Shown here: positions 12,001-26,201 of the stretch, piece after piece
Numbering within the stretch: position 1 is the first letter of the stretch
Layout of the letters: each line of letters begins with the position of its first letter
NCBI GenBank assembly: GCA_029204225.1
Contig: CM055092.1
Span: forward strand, 22,161,669 to 22,225,668
Length of the DNA stretch: 64,000 bases
Reading direction: 5' to 3'
DNA from: Diphasiastrum complanatum
Lineage: Eukaryota > Streptophyta > Lycopodiopsida > Lycopodiales > Lycopodiaceae
Made by a program: the position numbers and the translations under genes
Notes under the pieces: model-generated
What the model saw: only the letters and a program-made list of their open reading frames with translations
Told to the model about the DNA's origin: nothing
The model's database searches: none

Positions 12001-15000
12001 TTATTTTCAGCTTCACTTGTTGGTTTTTCAAAGCAGTACCTACATTCTTCCTAGCGCCTTGTTTGGAAGTGATTTCAACACACATTTCATTAGCGATTGT
12101 TTGCTAGTTTTTTTAACTACGTTCTAGCCATTGCATCATGCTCCTTGCTGATTCTTGGGGCAGCATACCCACTTATTTGAGGTATTTTATTTCGTATGTC
12201 CAATGTTTACTTTCTATTTCCAATGCCACTTTTTGGTGGCATTTTTTTAATTTTTTGGGTATTACTCCAAGTTTTTACCATGCTTATTTCTTGATGTTTT
12301 TTACAAAGAACTCGTCGTTTCCTGCTCTTGTTTGCTTTTTTAATCACTTTACTATCATGCTGACCAGATAGGTCTCCTCTAGTACTAAGGGCATTGCTGC
12401 CTCTTTGGATGATGATGCTTTTCTTAAGATAATATCCAATGCATTGTTGCCGATATCCCTTCTCAGATCAGTATTGCCATTGCACAAGCTTTTGATTCTT
12501 GCCAGCCACTTCACCTCATTCTCGTTCACATGCTTCCCAAGCTAGTCTCTTGGATCCACCCATTCCTATCACTCCAGCTCCTAACATTGTCTCGCATGAT
12601 TTTCGTGATAAAGTTCAAGTAATCGTCTATAGTGGTTCTTTAGATGGCAATATGCTTACTAATTGGCAGACCTACTTTTCTTTGACACCACGTAGTCCTG
12701 CTCAGCAAGTTCAACTTGTAGCTATACATCTAAGTAGTCAGGTTTATACATGGTTTTGGATGCCGATTTTTGACTTTTCCAATGATGTTGCTTGGACTAC
12801 CTTTATCGGGGAAGAAAATGATGGACCTTCTCTTTAGCTCCTCGTCGCAATCTTTCTGCGGATAGTGATGGGTCAGTTCCGGGTTTCCTCTCACCAGCTA
12901 GCCGTTGAAACTGGCAGATACAGTGGCATCCCGAGAAAGGCTCGGATTTGTAGTATGTGTGATGTACATCTTCTAACTCTAACTCAATGTCTACCCAACA
13001 TATGCATCTGCAAAAAAAGGAGATTGTGTAGGGTTGTGTAGTGGTAATACTAGTAGGAAAGTTGGCATTGCAGCAAACATCACTCCTTAGATGGAATGTC
13101 TCATGTAACATCAATGCGACACACATCATCATAGAAAATAAGTGAGCGAAGAGTAACTGACTGATTACTGAATCGACAATAGTGTCTCCCTCATAATACC
13201 AGGAGCATTTGAGGACAATATTCTTCTTTGACTTGATCTCACATGATGCACACATGTGACAAATCCGGACTGCTGCCTAAGGAATGCCTTGAAAACAACC
13301 CATTTCTATATATAATTGACATGGAAATACTCGAAGTTGCGTCGTGGTAAACTCAAGGCTATGTAATTGTCCTAAGTGTGTAAGTATTGTGGTGAAATTG
13401 GGATGCCACATTTCAATAAAAGTTCTAATCGAGTCTTGGCAAATGATTTTGAAAAACCCTTTAATTCAAAAGCCGAAGAATCGACATTTATTGGAACTAT
13501 GATGATAAAGATTGGTGTGTCAATGCACGGTCATCACAGATATATATAACCAATAAGTGCAACTGAGGTGGACACCAGAGAAAAAATGTTCAAGGAATGA
13601 ATATGGCTTTAAGATAGGAAGTCCTCAACTTGTAGTTAGAGAGATAAAACCAAAAAATATATATATCAATGATGTCATGTATTGCATGTAATTAGCCCAT
13701 GAGCTTAATGATTGCATTGCTAAATATAGTCATGGAACTAAAGTAGAATAGAATCAGTCAATAGAATAGCTAATAAAATAGCTTGAACAATCATGCTATA
13801 TTTGTATATAGCGAGACTGTAATGATTGTTGAAAGGTCCAGTTTAGACAAATGAGGCCTGAAACTCCTAGTAGAAGCACAAAGGAACACTATAAATAGCT
13901 GAGGTTGTGCTAAATTTGGGGGTTAGTCTGCATTTTTCATTTTTTAGTTCTATGTCTTCTTGAAGCTTTTCTTTAAGAGCTTTCTTAACGTGTTTTGTGG
14001 TTCATGTGCCTAAATTCACATGAGAGCTTTCATCATGCTCTAGATTCAGGCCCAATGTATTGAATGATCAATAACAATGAAGAATGCTATCTTACTTTGC
14101 CGAGTTTGGAGAAGATTTGCCAATTTTATCTAGTTTCTTGATTTCTTGTTTTGCCATGCTAATTTGATGTTGCAGAACGGATTAGATGTTTGAATGCTAA
14201 GATTGGCACATGACAATTTGGTATCAAAGCATCGGATCCTTTCCCCATCAATTTCGGTGGTTTTCTTGAAGTTTGGCAGAGTTTCTTTGTTTTTCAATTT
14301 CTAGAATGCTTTGATTCAATTTTTGACCTATTAATATTTATTTCATGTGTGATTTCTTCTTTTAGATTAGTAGCTCTTTCTCCTAGCTTCTAGGAGGTAC
14401 TATTTTTCTGATTTGGAGCTATAATGACCAAGTTATGGCCATTTAGTGAAACCATTCCAAACTTAGTTAGCTAAGGTTTTTGTTGTCTATTTTCTCTATT
14501 TTTGGTTGTACTTTTGGCCGAATTTTATGTTTGGAAATTTATAAATCTATAGATCTCTGTCTTAGCTTGAATCTAAGTTAATTTACAACCAATTTGGTGA
14601 AAATTTGACAAAGTTATGCAAGTTTTCGTGATGAAGGTTCGTTTCTATTCTTATTTGGATTTTTGGTAGAAAAGCACTTCAGCTTTGCATTTTTGAAGTT
14701 TTGTTCTTTTGCAACAAAAATTCGTGCCCTTCAAATTAAAGTTTCAATATACTTTTGAAACATAAATGCTTGCAGTACACTGGCGGTGCCCAATGCAAGG
14801 ATTTCAAGTGCTTTACGCTATTTTTTATTTTTAATATTTTAATATTAAAAAAAATGTTTACAGGTGTGGTGAACATATAATTAAAAAAAAAACGAAGCAT
14901 TGAGTAATACCTTCTCCATTAAAGAAAAATTCATCAGCTCAACAAGTTTAATATTGTAGAAGTCTCATTTATACCAAAATTTGACCTTCTCAAAAATTCT

Positions 15001-18000
15001 TTGTATTTGCTCTTATTGAACACCAACGCACACTATCATCGTTCCTATTGACATTGAACCTTGTCAAATTTTATTTTCATATCATTTCAAAATTCATCTC
15101 AGGACTACAATTCACAGATTCCAAACTCAAATCTTTGTAATCATTTCGAATGGATTGGGACCATAGTTGCGTTTCTGAAACGCATTTCGGAAATATGGAA
15201 TTTTTTTTCAGAAACGTTTTCTTTAATTTTATTTTATTTTTGGTTTTTTTTTGTGCAATATGGGTATCAGGTGAAAGCTCTAATTAAGAGCATAATTACT
15301 GTGTAATTTACCGACTATTTCGGGTGCAGGATGGTCCAGTTCAGGTGCATTAATCCATGTTGGGTTCTGTCAAGGATAAAAATTCAAAACTAACCTCTAG
15401 CCTGTCTGTTAGGATCACATATGGTCCCAGTAAGTGTGTTTTCGCTCAGGGAGTTGGAAGGCCTTACTGTCGGGGCCTTACTGTCGGGGCCGGGGTCTAT
15501 CGGCATCCCCCGGACCCTACCAATACTAATCCTTTGTCATCCATAAATGCCAATCCTTATTTTGGTATGAATGTTCATGATCTCACAACAATGTTTCCTA
15601 TAATCCAAGGGCAATCTTCCAAGCCAAAGTTGGGTATCAACCAGAATGTTCTGAATAAGTAAGAACTTAAACCATTTGATGGTACCAATGCTCCTAATAA
15701 AGGATGGAATACCATTTTCAGGAGCAAAGCTGCTAATTCCAATTCTTCTTCCACAGACACAAATCAATATCAGGATTCAGCACCAATGGACCAGGGGGGA
15801 CGAAGATCAATTTGACAATCAAGATCGAGTTTTGTCTAAGAGCCTTAATGATCAAGGGGAAGACCAAAGCATTCTGAAGAATCATGAATCTAGTCAAGGA
15901 ATGGATGAAAGAGATGAAGTCGGCTCAACTGTTGTGTCACAATCTTCAGTTACTATGGCATCAAAAGTTGCAGTCCAAGCTAACCTAATATGCAGCCATA
16001 CAACGTTTGAGGCAACAAATAAGAGGGATTTGCATAATGCTAACATTTTCAAAATGCCACCTTCTAAGCTTATCAATTGAAGGTACACAATTTTATTGCT
16101 CTTTTTGCATGCTGATTTTTGTGACATATATGGGCTACCACCTCTATGCCACCTACTACCTATTTTGGAGGGTTTCTACGGTAATCTGCTGATTTTTCAG
16201 CATATATTAATCACATTCATAGCAGTCCATTTTTTCCCTATTAGTCTTACACTAGTGGTGCTTCAAATCCACTTATTGTGAGAGTAAAAGGTTCCCACTT
16301 GCATTTATTTGTTTTTAATGGCATATATGTCACTTATCTCTATTCCTGCCTATTAGGGTCCTTTGAGGCCACTAGTTTGGCAAACTGGTTGAGGGCATTA
16401 GAGTTTTATTTTGAGACCTATCCAGCACGTGATGCTTTTAAGATCATGACAATTGCCTCTACTTTTCACGATAGAGCTAACCCTTGGTGGCCCATATAGT
16501 TGAGATGGTTTCCATCATGATATTTCAAATGCTGCAGAAGTTTCTGTCGATAAGGTCTCAAATAACAGAGACTCTAGTTGCAGTAGAGATTCTAGCTAGA
16601 ACACATGATGTTCTGGTTGTGGTGGAGTTCTATAGATGGAGTTCAGATGGTACAACATTTCTCTAGTTTTGTCAGACGTGTGTTATGTTTTTGCAATTCT
16701 CTCGATGATTCTTGTTCCTATAACAGTTGGCGTACATGCCAATGTGGCAGTGTCCTATTAGTTCTACAACATTTCCTCAGTCCTTATGGTACATCTAATC
16801 AATACAATGAAACTCATTATGATTTGGGTTATCACGATATTGTATGTGGTGCAATCCCTATTGCTCTCTCTTCTATGACAAAGGAGCCAATTTTTGAGAA
16901 TGGTAATTCTCGTTTATGGGCCTTATCGATCATTTGGAATACCTATACACTACCATATCCACTTGTTCATGACATTGATATTTGGCATTCTGTCCAAACA
17001 AATAGCTTGGGATGTAATTACAACATGTTCAGCTTTTGGTGCTACAGATTCTTGGTTCTTACAGATTGCTTAAAAATTGATATACCTTTATCTCGTCAAT
17101 TACCTATTGCTACTCGGCATGCTTAGGTGGTGTTCATAACTTGAGCTGTTTACCTTTATTTGGTGCAACAAAAGAATGGTGGTCCTTCTATGATACCTCA
17201 TTTGGTATGGTTCCCTTAGACTATATCTGTTGAGTTGTCACTACTTCTAGGTATTCATGGTCCCTTCAGATAGCTTGGATGTAGTTGTTGCGATTTCTAA
17301 GGCTATTCAGCATGCTTGGTCGCTATGTATGTCTTGGGCTCCATTGTTTTCTACTCATGCTTGGTCTATACAAGTGCCTTGGAGGTTTTCTGACATATGG
17401 CATTATTGCCACTCATTTGAGTTGGTCTCTCGATGTTGCTCTTTGGCCTTTGCAGATTCTACTTATTTGGTTGCCTACTATCAACTGTTTCTTATATAAG
17501 ATCGTAGTTCTAGCCAAGTCTCCTCTCTAATCTGCCTTTTAGGCTCCTTTGTATCGTTTTGTGTTGAGGGGCCTACTTACATGATGATTACATAGACAAA
17601 GATGGTCTATTTGCAGCGATGGCTTTCCATTCGGATATCAGAGATTATGGTACATATGTGGCTCCTTAGGAATTTTTTCTTGGGTTCACTTGAAGTGGTT
17701 ACTTTTCGCCAATTGTCATATCTTTGGATCACATAGACTATTGTTAGATGTCGGCTCCTTGAGTCTTCTATGTTTTCTAGCGTACTCTTCAGGCGGTAGG
17801 CTTGGTCTATCACACTGGTTTTGGATATTGATTCTTTGTGCTACTGTGGATCCCTGTAAATTGTGGGGTGATGGCTCTATGTACAGGGGGCCTTGGTTAC
17901 TTTACATATGGTATTCAAAGTTTATGGTACAAGTGCAGGTGCATTTGGAACCTTCCATGTGGTATTTTGAGCTTCTTGTAGAGAAGTTTAATATTAACCA

Positions 18001-21000
18001 ACATTTTTAGCTGGAGACATAGTTATAGGAAACGTTTCCCACCTGGGAAACGATACAATGGAAAATCATTATAGAGCAAGAACAAGGGAAAAGCGACCGT
18101 TTATGAGTTCCAAAAAGTTAGAAATTCACTTTTCTATCCTTATATTGAAGCTTCAATAAAATATCTTAATCTTACATAATGATGCTACATATTATCAAAA
18201 ATACTCGATTTAACGATTCCATGAGGTGAGTTATTTTGTGCTAAACCAAACCTACTATGCTAATGTTGTGTTGACCTCTTGTGCACTCCAAATTTAGTAT
18301 CATGCTTGGCAATCATGATTTATAAAATGTTTCCTTCTGCTTAAAGCATCAGCATCAAAATATCACATGCTGCAAAAGAGTGGAACTAGATGTTTTTCAA
18401 CATATTTTGCCAAGGTAGTTAACCGAGCAAATGATATCTTCACTACATGCAAAAAAGTTATAGCCACATTGAGCATAACACACATAAACGTCCAACATAT
18501 ATATACATCCACATCTTGGAGAAATTGGGCATTTAATGCGAAAAGTCCATGCTTGACTATAGAGCAACATTTGGATTTTCAAATTGTTACTCAGGTTGTA
18601 GATTCTAAGGCCAAGAAAAGAATATAGCTGTAAAAAATGTGGCCTGTCTGAAAACCATTCTATATGGTGTCTCGATGAATAACAAAGTTCCTCATTTATA
18701 GGGCAAACATGAAAAGAACAATAGGTAGAAATACTTAGTAGTCAAATACCGTGTTTTGGTCAACTCAACTATCTTTTGACGTCCTTGACGACCCCTTTCA
18801 TTGGCCTGCAATTTGTATTTAAAAAAAAACCATCTAAATTGCAATGAGAGAATTACAGATGTAAAGTGTGTATTATGTAAAACATATCTATTAAGGTTGA
18901 CAGTGCCTGTCATAGATAAAAAAAATTCAGGCATTGGACATGTCAATAGAAAAACCTAAGAATAGAAGCTCACTGCAAGGATTCTCCTATGTGTACGTTG
19001 AGATCAACTTCCATATCCCGGTGACTTGAGTATAGATAAGGCTATTTACCTGTAAAATCAAAATTGCTTCTTCCTCAGACAAGTTAAATGTTGGTCTGTC
19101 ATCTTGAGCTTTTTCCAAACCTATTTCGTTCATTTCAATCAGCTTTAACTGCAAAGCATAACACAGTTCAAAATAGGAAGTAGCCATTAGTACTAAGCAG
19201 ATGATTACTGCAATACACTCAAGCCTTTAATAATGTGCAATGACTGAAAATATTATCAGCCCATGCCAAACTCCCACTGCATGTAGGTACCCCTAACCCA
19301 TAATAGCCAAGACCCATGCAAAAGCACAGTGCATGTACACCCTATCCCAGACTAGGATGCAACACACATGCTAATACCGCATGCGGGTGTAACCCCATGG
19401 TCCTACTTGACTACTATCCAGATTAGGCCGGGTCGCTACGTCCAAAGCACCCCCTAATGGTCCAAACCCCCATCATGGCCATGACATACCTTCCCCCTTA
19501 TTTTAGTTCTGTCCTCAGAACTTAAAGTCAGGGAAACTCCTCTTTAGATTACCTTATAGTTCCCATGAATCCTCATCATCAAAATGTCCTTTCCAACGAA
19601 CCAAATGCTCGATAACATCCCATGCAATCGCTTGGTTCTCGTATCAAGAACCTTTTCTTTCTCCAAAGGAATCCTTTCAGACAAGTCTTCTAATGAATCT
19701 AGACTTTTACCAAAACCTGGGTGATCCCCCTCATGTAAACTCATCTTCAGACTTACATGGAACACAAGATGAGCCTTGATTCCCTCTAGTAACTCTAATT
19801 GGTAAGCTAAAGATCCAATCTTTTTCAAGATTTTATATGGTCCACTGTAACGAGCAGACAATTTGTAATGCTTCCTAGTACGCATTACCTTAGAATCCTT
19901 CAAAATTCTAAGATATACCCAATCTCCAACTTGAAACTCCTGAGGCGATCTTTTCAAATTAGTACAATGTTTCACCCGATCCTGGGCACTCAAAACATTT
20001 TCACGTGCTAACTATAGCATTTCCTGCATTTCCCGCAAGAAATCTGCCACTTTTTGAACTTTAGTCGACTCAATTTCAACCGTTATCGGAGATCTAGGTT
20101 GAAATCCATACATAAGCATAAACGGGCCATATCCAGTAGCCAAATGCTCACTACTATTACAAGCAAAATCAAACAATGGAAGATACCTTTCCCAATGAAT
20201 TGCCTAAGTGAAACATATGCAAGAAGCATTTGTTCCATTGTTTGGTTAGTCCTCTTTGTTTGACCCTCAGATTCCGGATGATCAGTCAAGCCCATGCTTA
20301 GAGAAGTCTCAAGCCTTTTAAACACTGTTGTCCAAAACTGACTCGTATACTTCGGATCCCGATCGCTAACGATATAGGATGGTAGTCCATATAATCTAAA
20401 CAAGCGTTCAACAAAGACTTGAGCTAACTCAGACACTTTTATCATAGTCTTTACCAGAATAAACGTAGCCAATTTGGTTAACCGATCAACTGATCCAGAT
20501 TGCATGATTCTGTTTATTCGTACGTGGCAAACCGACTACAAAATCCATCGAGATACTATCCCACCACTTAGTGGGAATATCCAACGGATGCAACAGTCCA
20601 CCAGCCTTCAAGCGCTTCGCTTTATTCCGCTGGCACTGATCACAATTCAACACATAAGATTATACGAAAGGTTTTAACTATGGCCAAAAAAAGTCCCTCC
20701 GTACCCAATCTAGTGTACGAAGTATACCTAGATGGCCAGCACAAGGTGCGTCATGACACTCAAACAAAATTTTCTTTTTTAGCGCATCCACTCCCGGTAC
20801 ACAAACCTTTCCCCTTCGAAACAAAATCCTGTTTCGGATGGAAAAGTCATCCACTACCTTCATATCTTTTACAACCAACTTATCACCTTGCAAATCAGTT
20901 ACCGATTGAGAGCCTTTCAAAACTCTTTGCCAAATAGGTCCAAAGTTTTTTCCTAAAACCCGTTTTCAATACATCGTCCGGATGTATTCTAATCTGATGA

Positions 21001-24000
21001 TAACCAGTCCCCAAACCGATCTTAGTGACGTACTTGGCTCCACCCAAACGATCAAGTAGATCGTCCATTCTAGGCAACGGATAGTTATTTTTTAATGGTA
21101 TCCTTATTCAGCCCCTTATAGTCACCACACATCCGGAAAGTACCGTCCTCCTTATCCTTCAGAAGAACCGGCGCTCCCCATGGTGACTTACTAGGCCGAA
21201 TGTGACCCATACGAAGATACTCCTCAATTTGCCGAGTCAACTGTCACTTTCTCCTCTTCCTTTAGACTAAACTGATACGGTTGTCGGAAGATGATCTATG
21301 AACCTAGACGATGGTAGACCATGTGCAATCAATCACAAGATTCTTGCTTTAAACTTGCTAACAATTGTTTCTCTTCATGCTCATGAACTAAGTTACAACA
21401 TAGATATCCATCATTCACAATGAAATTACCATCAATAATTGAACTAGAACCATCATTCACATCAAAAGAACCAAAAACAATTCCATTTAGGCTAGATTTT
21501 AAAACAAGATAATAACATTCAAAATTGTGAGCTTCATTTATTAATCCGCCGATGAAATCATCAGAAACTGAGTACAAGTATCGTCTCCAAAAATGGATAC
21601 ACATTTACCACTACTATCAATAAATTGTAACTTACGTTGCTTAAAATCAATTTGCAAACTAACAGATTTATCGAAAAACCACTCATAACTTAATATGGCC
21701 TAGGTTTAGTACATGACAATTACTTTTCTCAACATAGCCTTGCAGATCTAGTTCCAATCTCAGAACCATAACATCAAAAACTTCAGTGTCCTCCACCAAC
21801 CACGTACCAGTGGTCACTTGGGCTTGGAAGGCACCTGAAGTGTCTGCACAAGTTGAGAATTAATGAAGCTATGAGTACTAGCAAAGTCAAACAACACATT
21901 CACATCTTTCCCTAACAATTTGCTCCTAACACGAAACAAATTGTGAGGATCAAAAGACAATGTACTGAATTGACATTCACAAGTAGCATTAATAACATCA
22001 ATTTGCATTTTACCTGCTAGTAGATCGACCGTTGCAAAGCCTGATGAGGACTTGTTCTTCTGTGGACATTTCTTAGACAAATGCCCCACTTTGCCACAAT
22101 TGAAACATAAGTCTTGCTTGAAGGCATCCCTTACTACCCGCCTGCCTGCCTGCGCCCTCTCTTTGCCTCCGCCTGCGTACCCGCGTCGGCCTGTCTCCTG
22201 GCACCCGTCACCTGCCTCCTCTGATCCTCTCCCTCTGATCATCCATCCTCCTGCCCCTCTGCTCCTGTGATCGTCCTCCTGCCCATTGTCGCCCACTGAC
22301 CTCCTGCTCCCCGCCTCCTGCAGCCCTTCCTGTTCCGTTCGCTCTCACCTTCCCCTTGCCCCCCGTTCTAACCCTCACGCCCTCCCTCATTCTGTCGCCC
22401 GTCCACCTGAGTTGCACGACCGCCGACCATTACCCAACCGTCGTCGCCCATCCACCTGCGTAGCCCGTCCGCCCATCGGCCGCCTGCGTAGCTCGCCTGC
22501 TGCCGCTTACCTAACCGCTGCTTGTCTGCCGCCCGTACTCCCTGCGCCCGCCCGCCCGCATTCCCTACCTGTGCCCGAACGCCCGCTCGCGCTCCCTGCC
22601 GTCATCCCGTCGCCCGCCCTGCCCATGCCAGAGTCGGCTGTCGGCCGTCTTCTGGACCGCCCGCCATCCACAAAAAAAATAAAAAAAAAAAAAAAATAAT
22701 TCCGATTTCATTGCATATTTCGTTTTTGTTATTAGCTTTTCGTTTCCGTTGTCGTGTGCTCGTCCATAAAAAAAAAAAAAAATTACGTTCCATTTTAGCC
22801 CGTTTTTACGTTAGTTTTCTTTTTCCATAACTAGTTATTGCTCAGTTCGTCCATTGGTTTAGCACGTCCTTTCTCGCTTTCTTTTTTTCAACATGGTTGA
22901 CTCACCCACCAAAAGTGAGACCCCTCACAAGCCCTTAGCCAAACAATTTGCTCATATGCGTGACTCCCTTTCTAACCTTACCAGTCGCTTCGACCACATG
23001 ATGACCGTCTTTGCCACTATGCAGTCACAGATTGCTTCTCTCCAGCCACATGGGCTCGCAAAAGCTCTTGTTCCACCTTCATTTGGGCCTCCATTTGGAT
23101 TTCCATCCTCTTCTCCTTCGCTTGGCAGTGGGGTTCATTATGCACCAAACCCATCCCCTGGCTTCCCACGTCAGTCAGCTCCTGCGCCATATTTTCCACG
23201 TCATCCAGCTCCTGAGTCACAATCATTTGAGTCACCTGCGTCATTTGAGACAGTCATAGAGCTATTTGAGATAGTCATTGAGTTACCTGAGTTAGTTCAT
23301 GTCTCGAATAGTGAGTTTGAGTCACATCTACAGGTTGATGTTGCACAGGTTGATATTGCAGATACTTCACAGGTTGATCTTACAGATACTACAAAGGTTG
23401 ATGCGGATATTACAGATACTACATGCCTTAGTGTAGTTCCCGAGTGCTTTGTTACTGTAGCCTGCTTTGATATTGTTGCATCCTTTGCTACTGCTGATGC
23501 TATTACATGCTTTGATACTGATGCTGATACTGATGATGAGTACCTTGGTGCTGCTCCTGAGTGCCATGCTACAAATATTGTAGCCTATGTTCCTTATCAC
23601 ACTGCTTTTGAGTACCATGCTACAGATGTTGTAGCCTATGCTGCTTATTACGATGAGTCTATGGTTGTTCTTTTAGATGATTTGCCTACTCATTAGTAGT
23701 AGCACTACACATGTCACATGCTTCTACATTTCATGATGTTTCCTACATTGGGTGTCCTATCCCTCAGTTGATAGTTCCTATTCATATTGTATATGCGGAA
23801 GATGCATATTTAGGCCAGAGCTTATTAGTTGGTGTTTCTGCTATTATGCCTAAGTATGAGGTTATTACATTTGTGGATCATGCTCATCTAGAAGCTGTTT
23901 TATATTCATGGCTACTACGCCTCCTTTGGCATGATGACATTGTATATTCATGGTCCATGAGGATACCTTATAGTATTGTTGCTTTACACTCATGGGCACT

Positions 24001-26165
24001 ATGGATCCCTTGGCATGACGACATTCTACATTCTTGGGCATTGCACATACCTTGGGTTGATGTACAATTGTCTGTTCCAGCTATTCTTTGTCAGGGTGAT
24101 CTACCACAGTTTCCTTGGAATTCATGGTTGCTACATGATCTCTTTATACTTCAGGTTCCTGCTAGTATTGATTCCCAGGGTGACTATCAGTTGGTTACCG
24201 GGAAGCAGTTTATGCGTAGCCTGCCAAAGGCTCAGGATGCAGCTCTTCTTTCCATTTAGAGTACATCAGTTGCTGCTTCACTTTCACCATTCGTGGGTCC
24301 TCTTCCTCAAACCGTATACCTTGGTGGTATTTCTACTATTGCTTTTGCGCATACCTCAGATTGCCCTCCTGGTTCGGTGGTTGATGCAGTATCTTCTCCA
24401 TTGGTCTCTATATCTCCATCTCTTGAGTCCGTTATGGCTGATGTTCCTGCTGATTTCTATGGGGTTCTTCACGGGTCCACGTTTGATGGTTCCCTCGCTA
24501 TTGGTGATCAGGTTGTATCTTCTTTCGCTTTACTCCATGGATCTCTGCTTGAGGTTTGTGAACCGCCTCATGATATTTCTACGGTTCCTTACATGATTCA
24601 TGCACCTTTGGCCCTTACCGTTACACATTTTCCATCCGAGGATATTTGCGAGATGGTCACTATTACTTATCTAGGGTATTTATATGCTGGGATCTTTCTA
24701 GATGAGTATATGGGCATCCTTCAGTCTCCTTGTGTTTCTACATATAGGTTTGCTGCAGTCCATGCCGATGCTATGGATATGTGGCATTCCTGGTTATTAA
24801 GTATAGCTTGGTTTCCATTTGGACCTGTTGATTGGTGCTGGTTTTTCCATATTACTGTCCTATGGTGCAGATATCTCTATGATTATGCATGTGGCTCTCT
24901 ATCTGTTCCTTGGATAGTTGCTCATTGTCAGGCTTGGCACCCTGATGGCTTGGGTTATTGCCTCCGTTCCAGCTACTGTTTGTCCAGGTGATCTTCAGAT
25001 TTCCCGTCATTTCAGGTTGCTCCATATCACTTGGTCTCCGATGCTGAGTTGCTACTTTGTTCTGGTTTTCCAAGACCATCAGAGTACCTTGAGAGAGTTC
25101 CTTCTCCTCTCTTGGATAGTTTTTGGGGATGTTGCCGCCATATACTGCAGTAGTGTTATGGCCCAGTCTTGAGCCAGAAAGCTAGTAAGCTGCAGCCTCA
25201 GGCTCGATGGAACGATAAGGGCATGAGCTAACAGACCCGAAGCTTCCAACATGACAGCCTAAAACTGCCTTGAGAGACATAATTAGCTATGAATTAAGAA
25301 TGACATTGTAAAGATCGCCAAGTGAAGATCCGACTAGATCCTGATGCATGCAACCAAAAGGACACCTGTGCAGCAAAACCACCCAACGGAAATGGCTAGT
25401 CAATACCCTAACCACTTCACCCCCATGCCATGGTAAATGAGTGCAAGAGAGGAGGGGATCGTGGCTTCATGAATCAGAAAATCCAATTGGGAGATGGGCG
25501 AGTTTCCATATTATATATTCTCTCCCACGAGGAGAGAATATTCTTCTTAGGATCCCTATGCAACCTAAATAAGCTATTGACCTCCTATTATTGCATTATA
25601 GCAGTCAAACACCATGCAAGTGCTCCTATGTCCAATTATAGGTCTGGGCCCTCATAAGATTATTAATTACATTATTGGCCAAGCTCGAAATGACGAGGTA
25701 TAACTAATAACCTTATACACTGGAGTAACCGGCTATCCATGTCAGGAATTATTCTGAATCCCACATGTTGGACATGGACGTAATAGACATGCAAGGGAAA
25801 ACATATGTATATCACCTTACGTTAAGGCCTTGAGCTATGTTGTTTAAAAAACAGCTCTGAGAAGTCATTGAAGTTTGAAGAAGGACGGCTACTGTTTGGT
25901 CATCTTCTTCTAACTCGGGTTTGGTATGTCCAAAGGGCAGAAAGTTGAGATGTTGAAGGATTGTAGATAAAGAAAAATTGTTTAGGGTGTTCGTGTGTTA
26001 GATGTCTAATTATATGTCAAAGTAGAATACCTTAGGTTCTAAGTCTATAAAAAATCTCTTCACTACAATCAGTTTGATAAGCAAGATAAGACTTGCTTAT
26101 GCTTATGATATCTTAGTCTTCCTTCATTGAAATAAGATTCCCTTCACTGAAATAATAGTGTATGT

Positions 26166-26201
<36 letters not shown>

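Noticed and set aside
16605-17126. 173-codon + strand ORF as a host gene
   Set aside because: Trp/His-rich degenerate sequence following a gag relic, with other frames equally open; treated as retroelement debris.
22286-22830. 137- and 102-codon Pro/Ala/Arg-rich ORFs
   Set aside because: They are translations of the C-rich low-complexity island and run into poly-A; no domain is visible.
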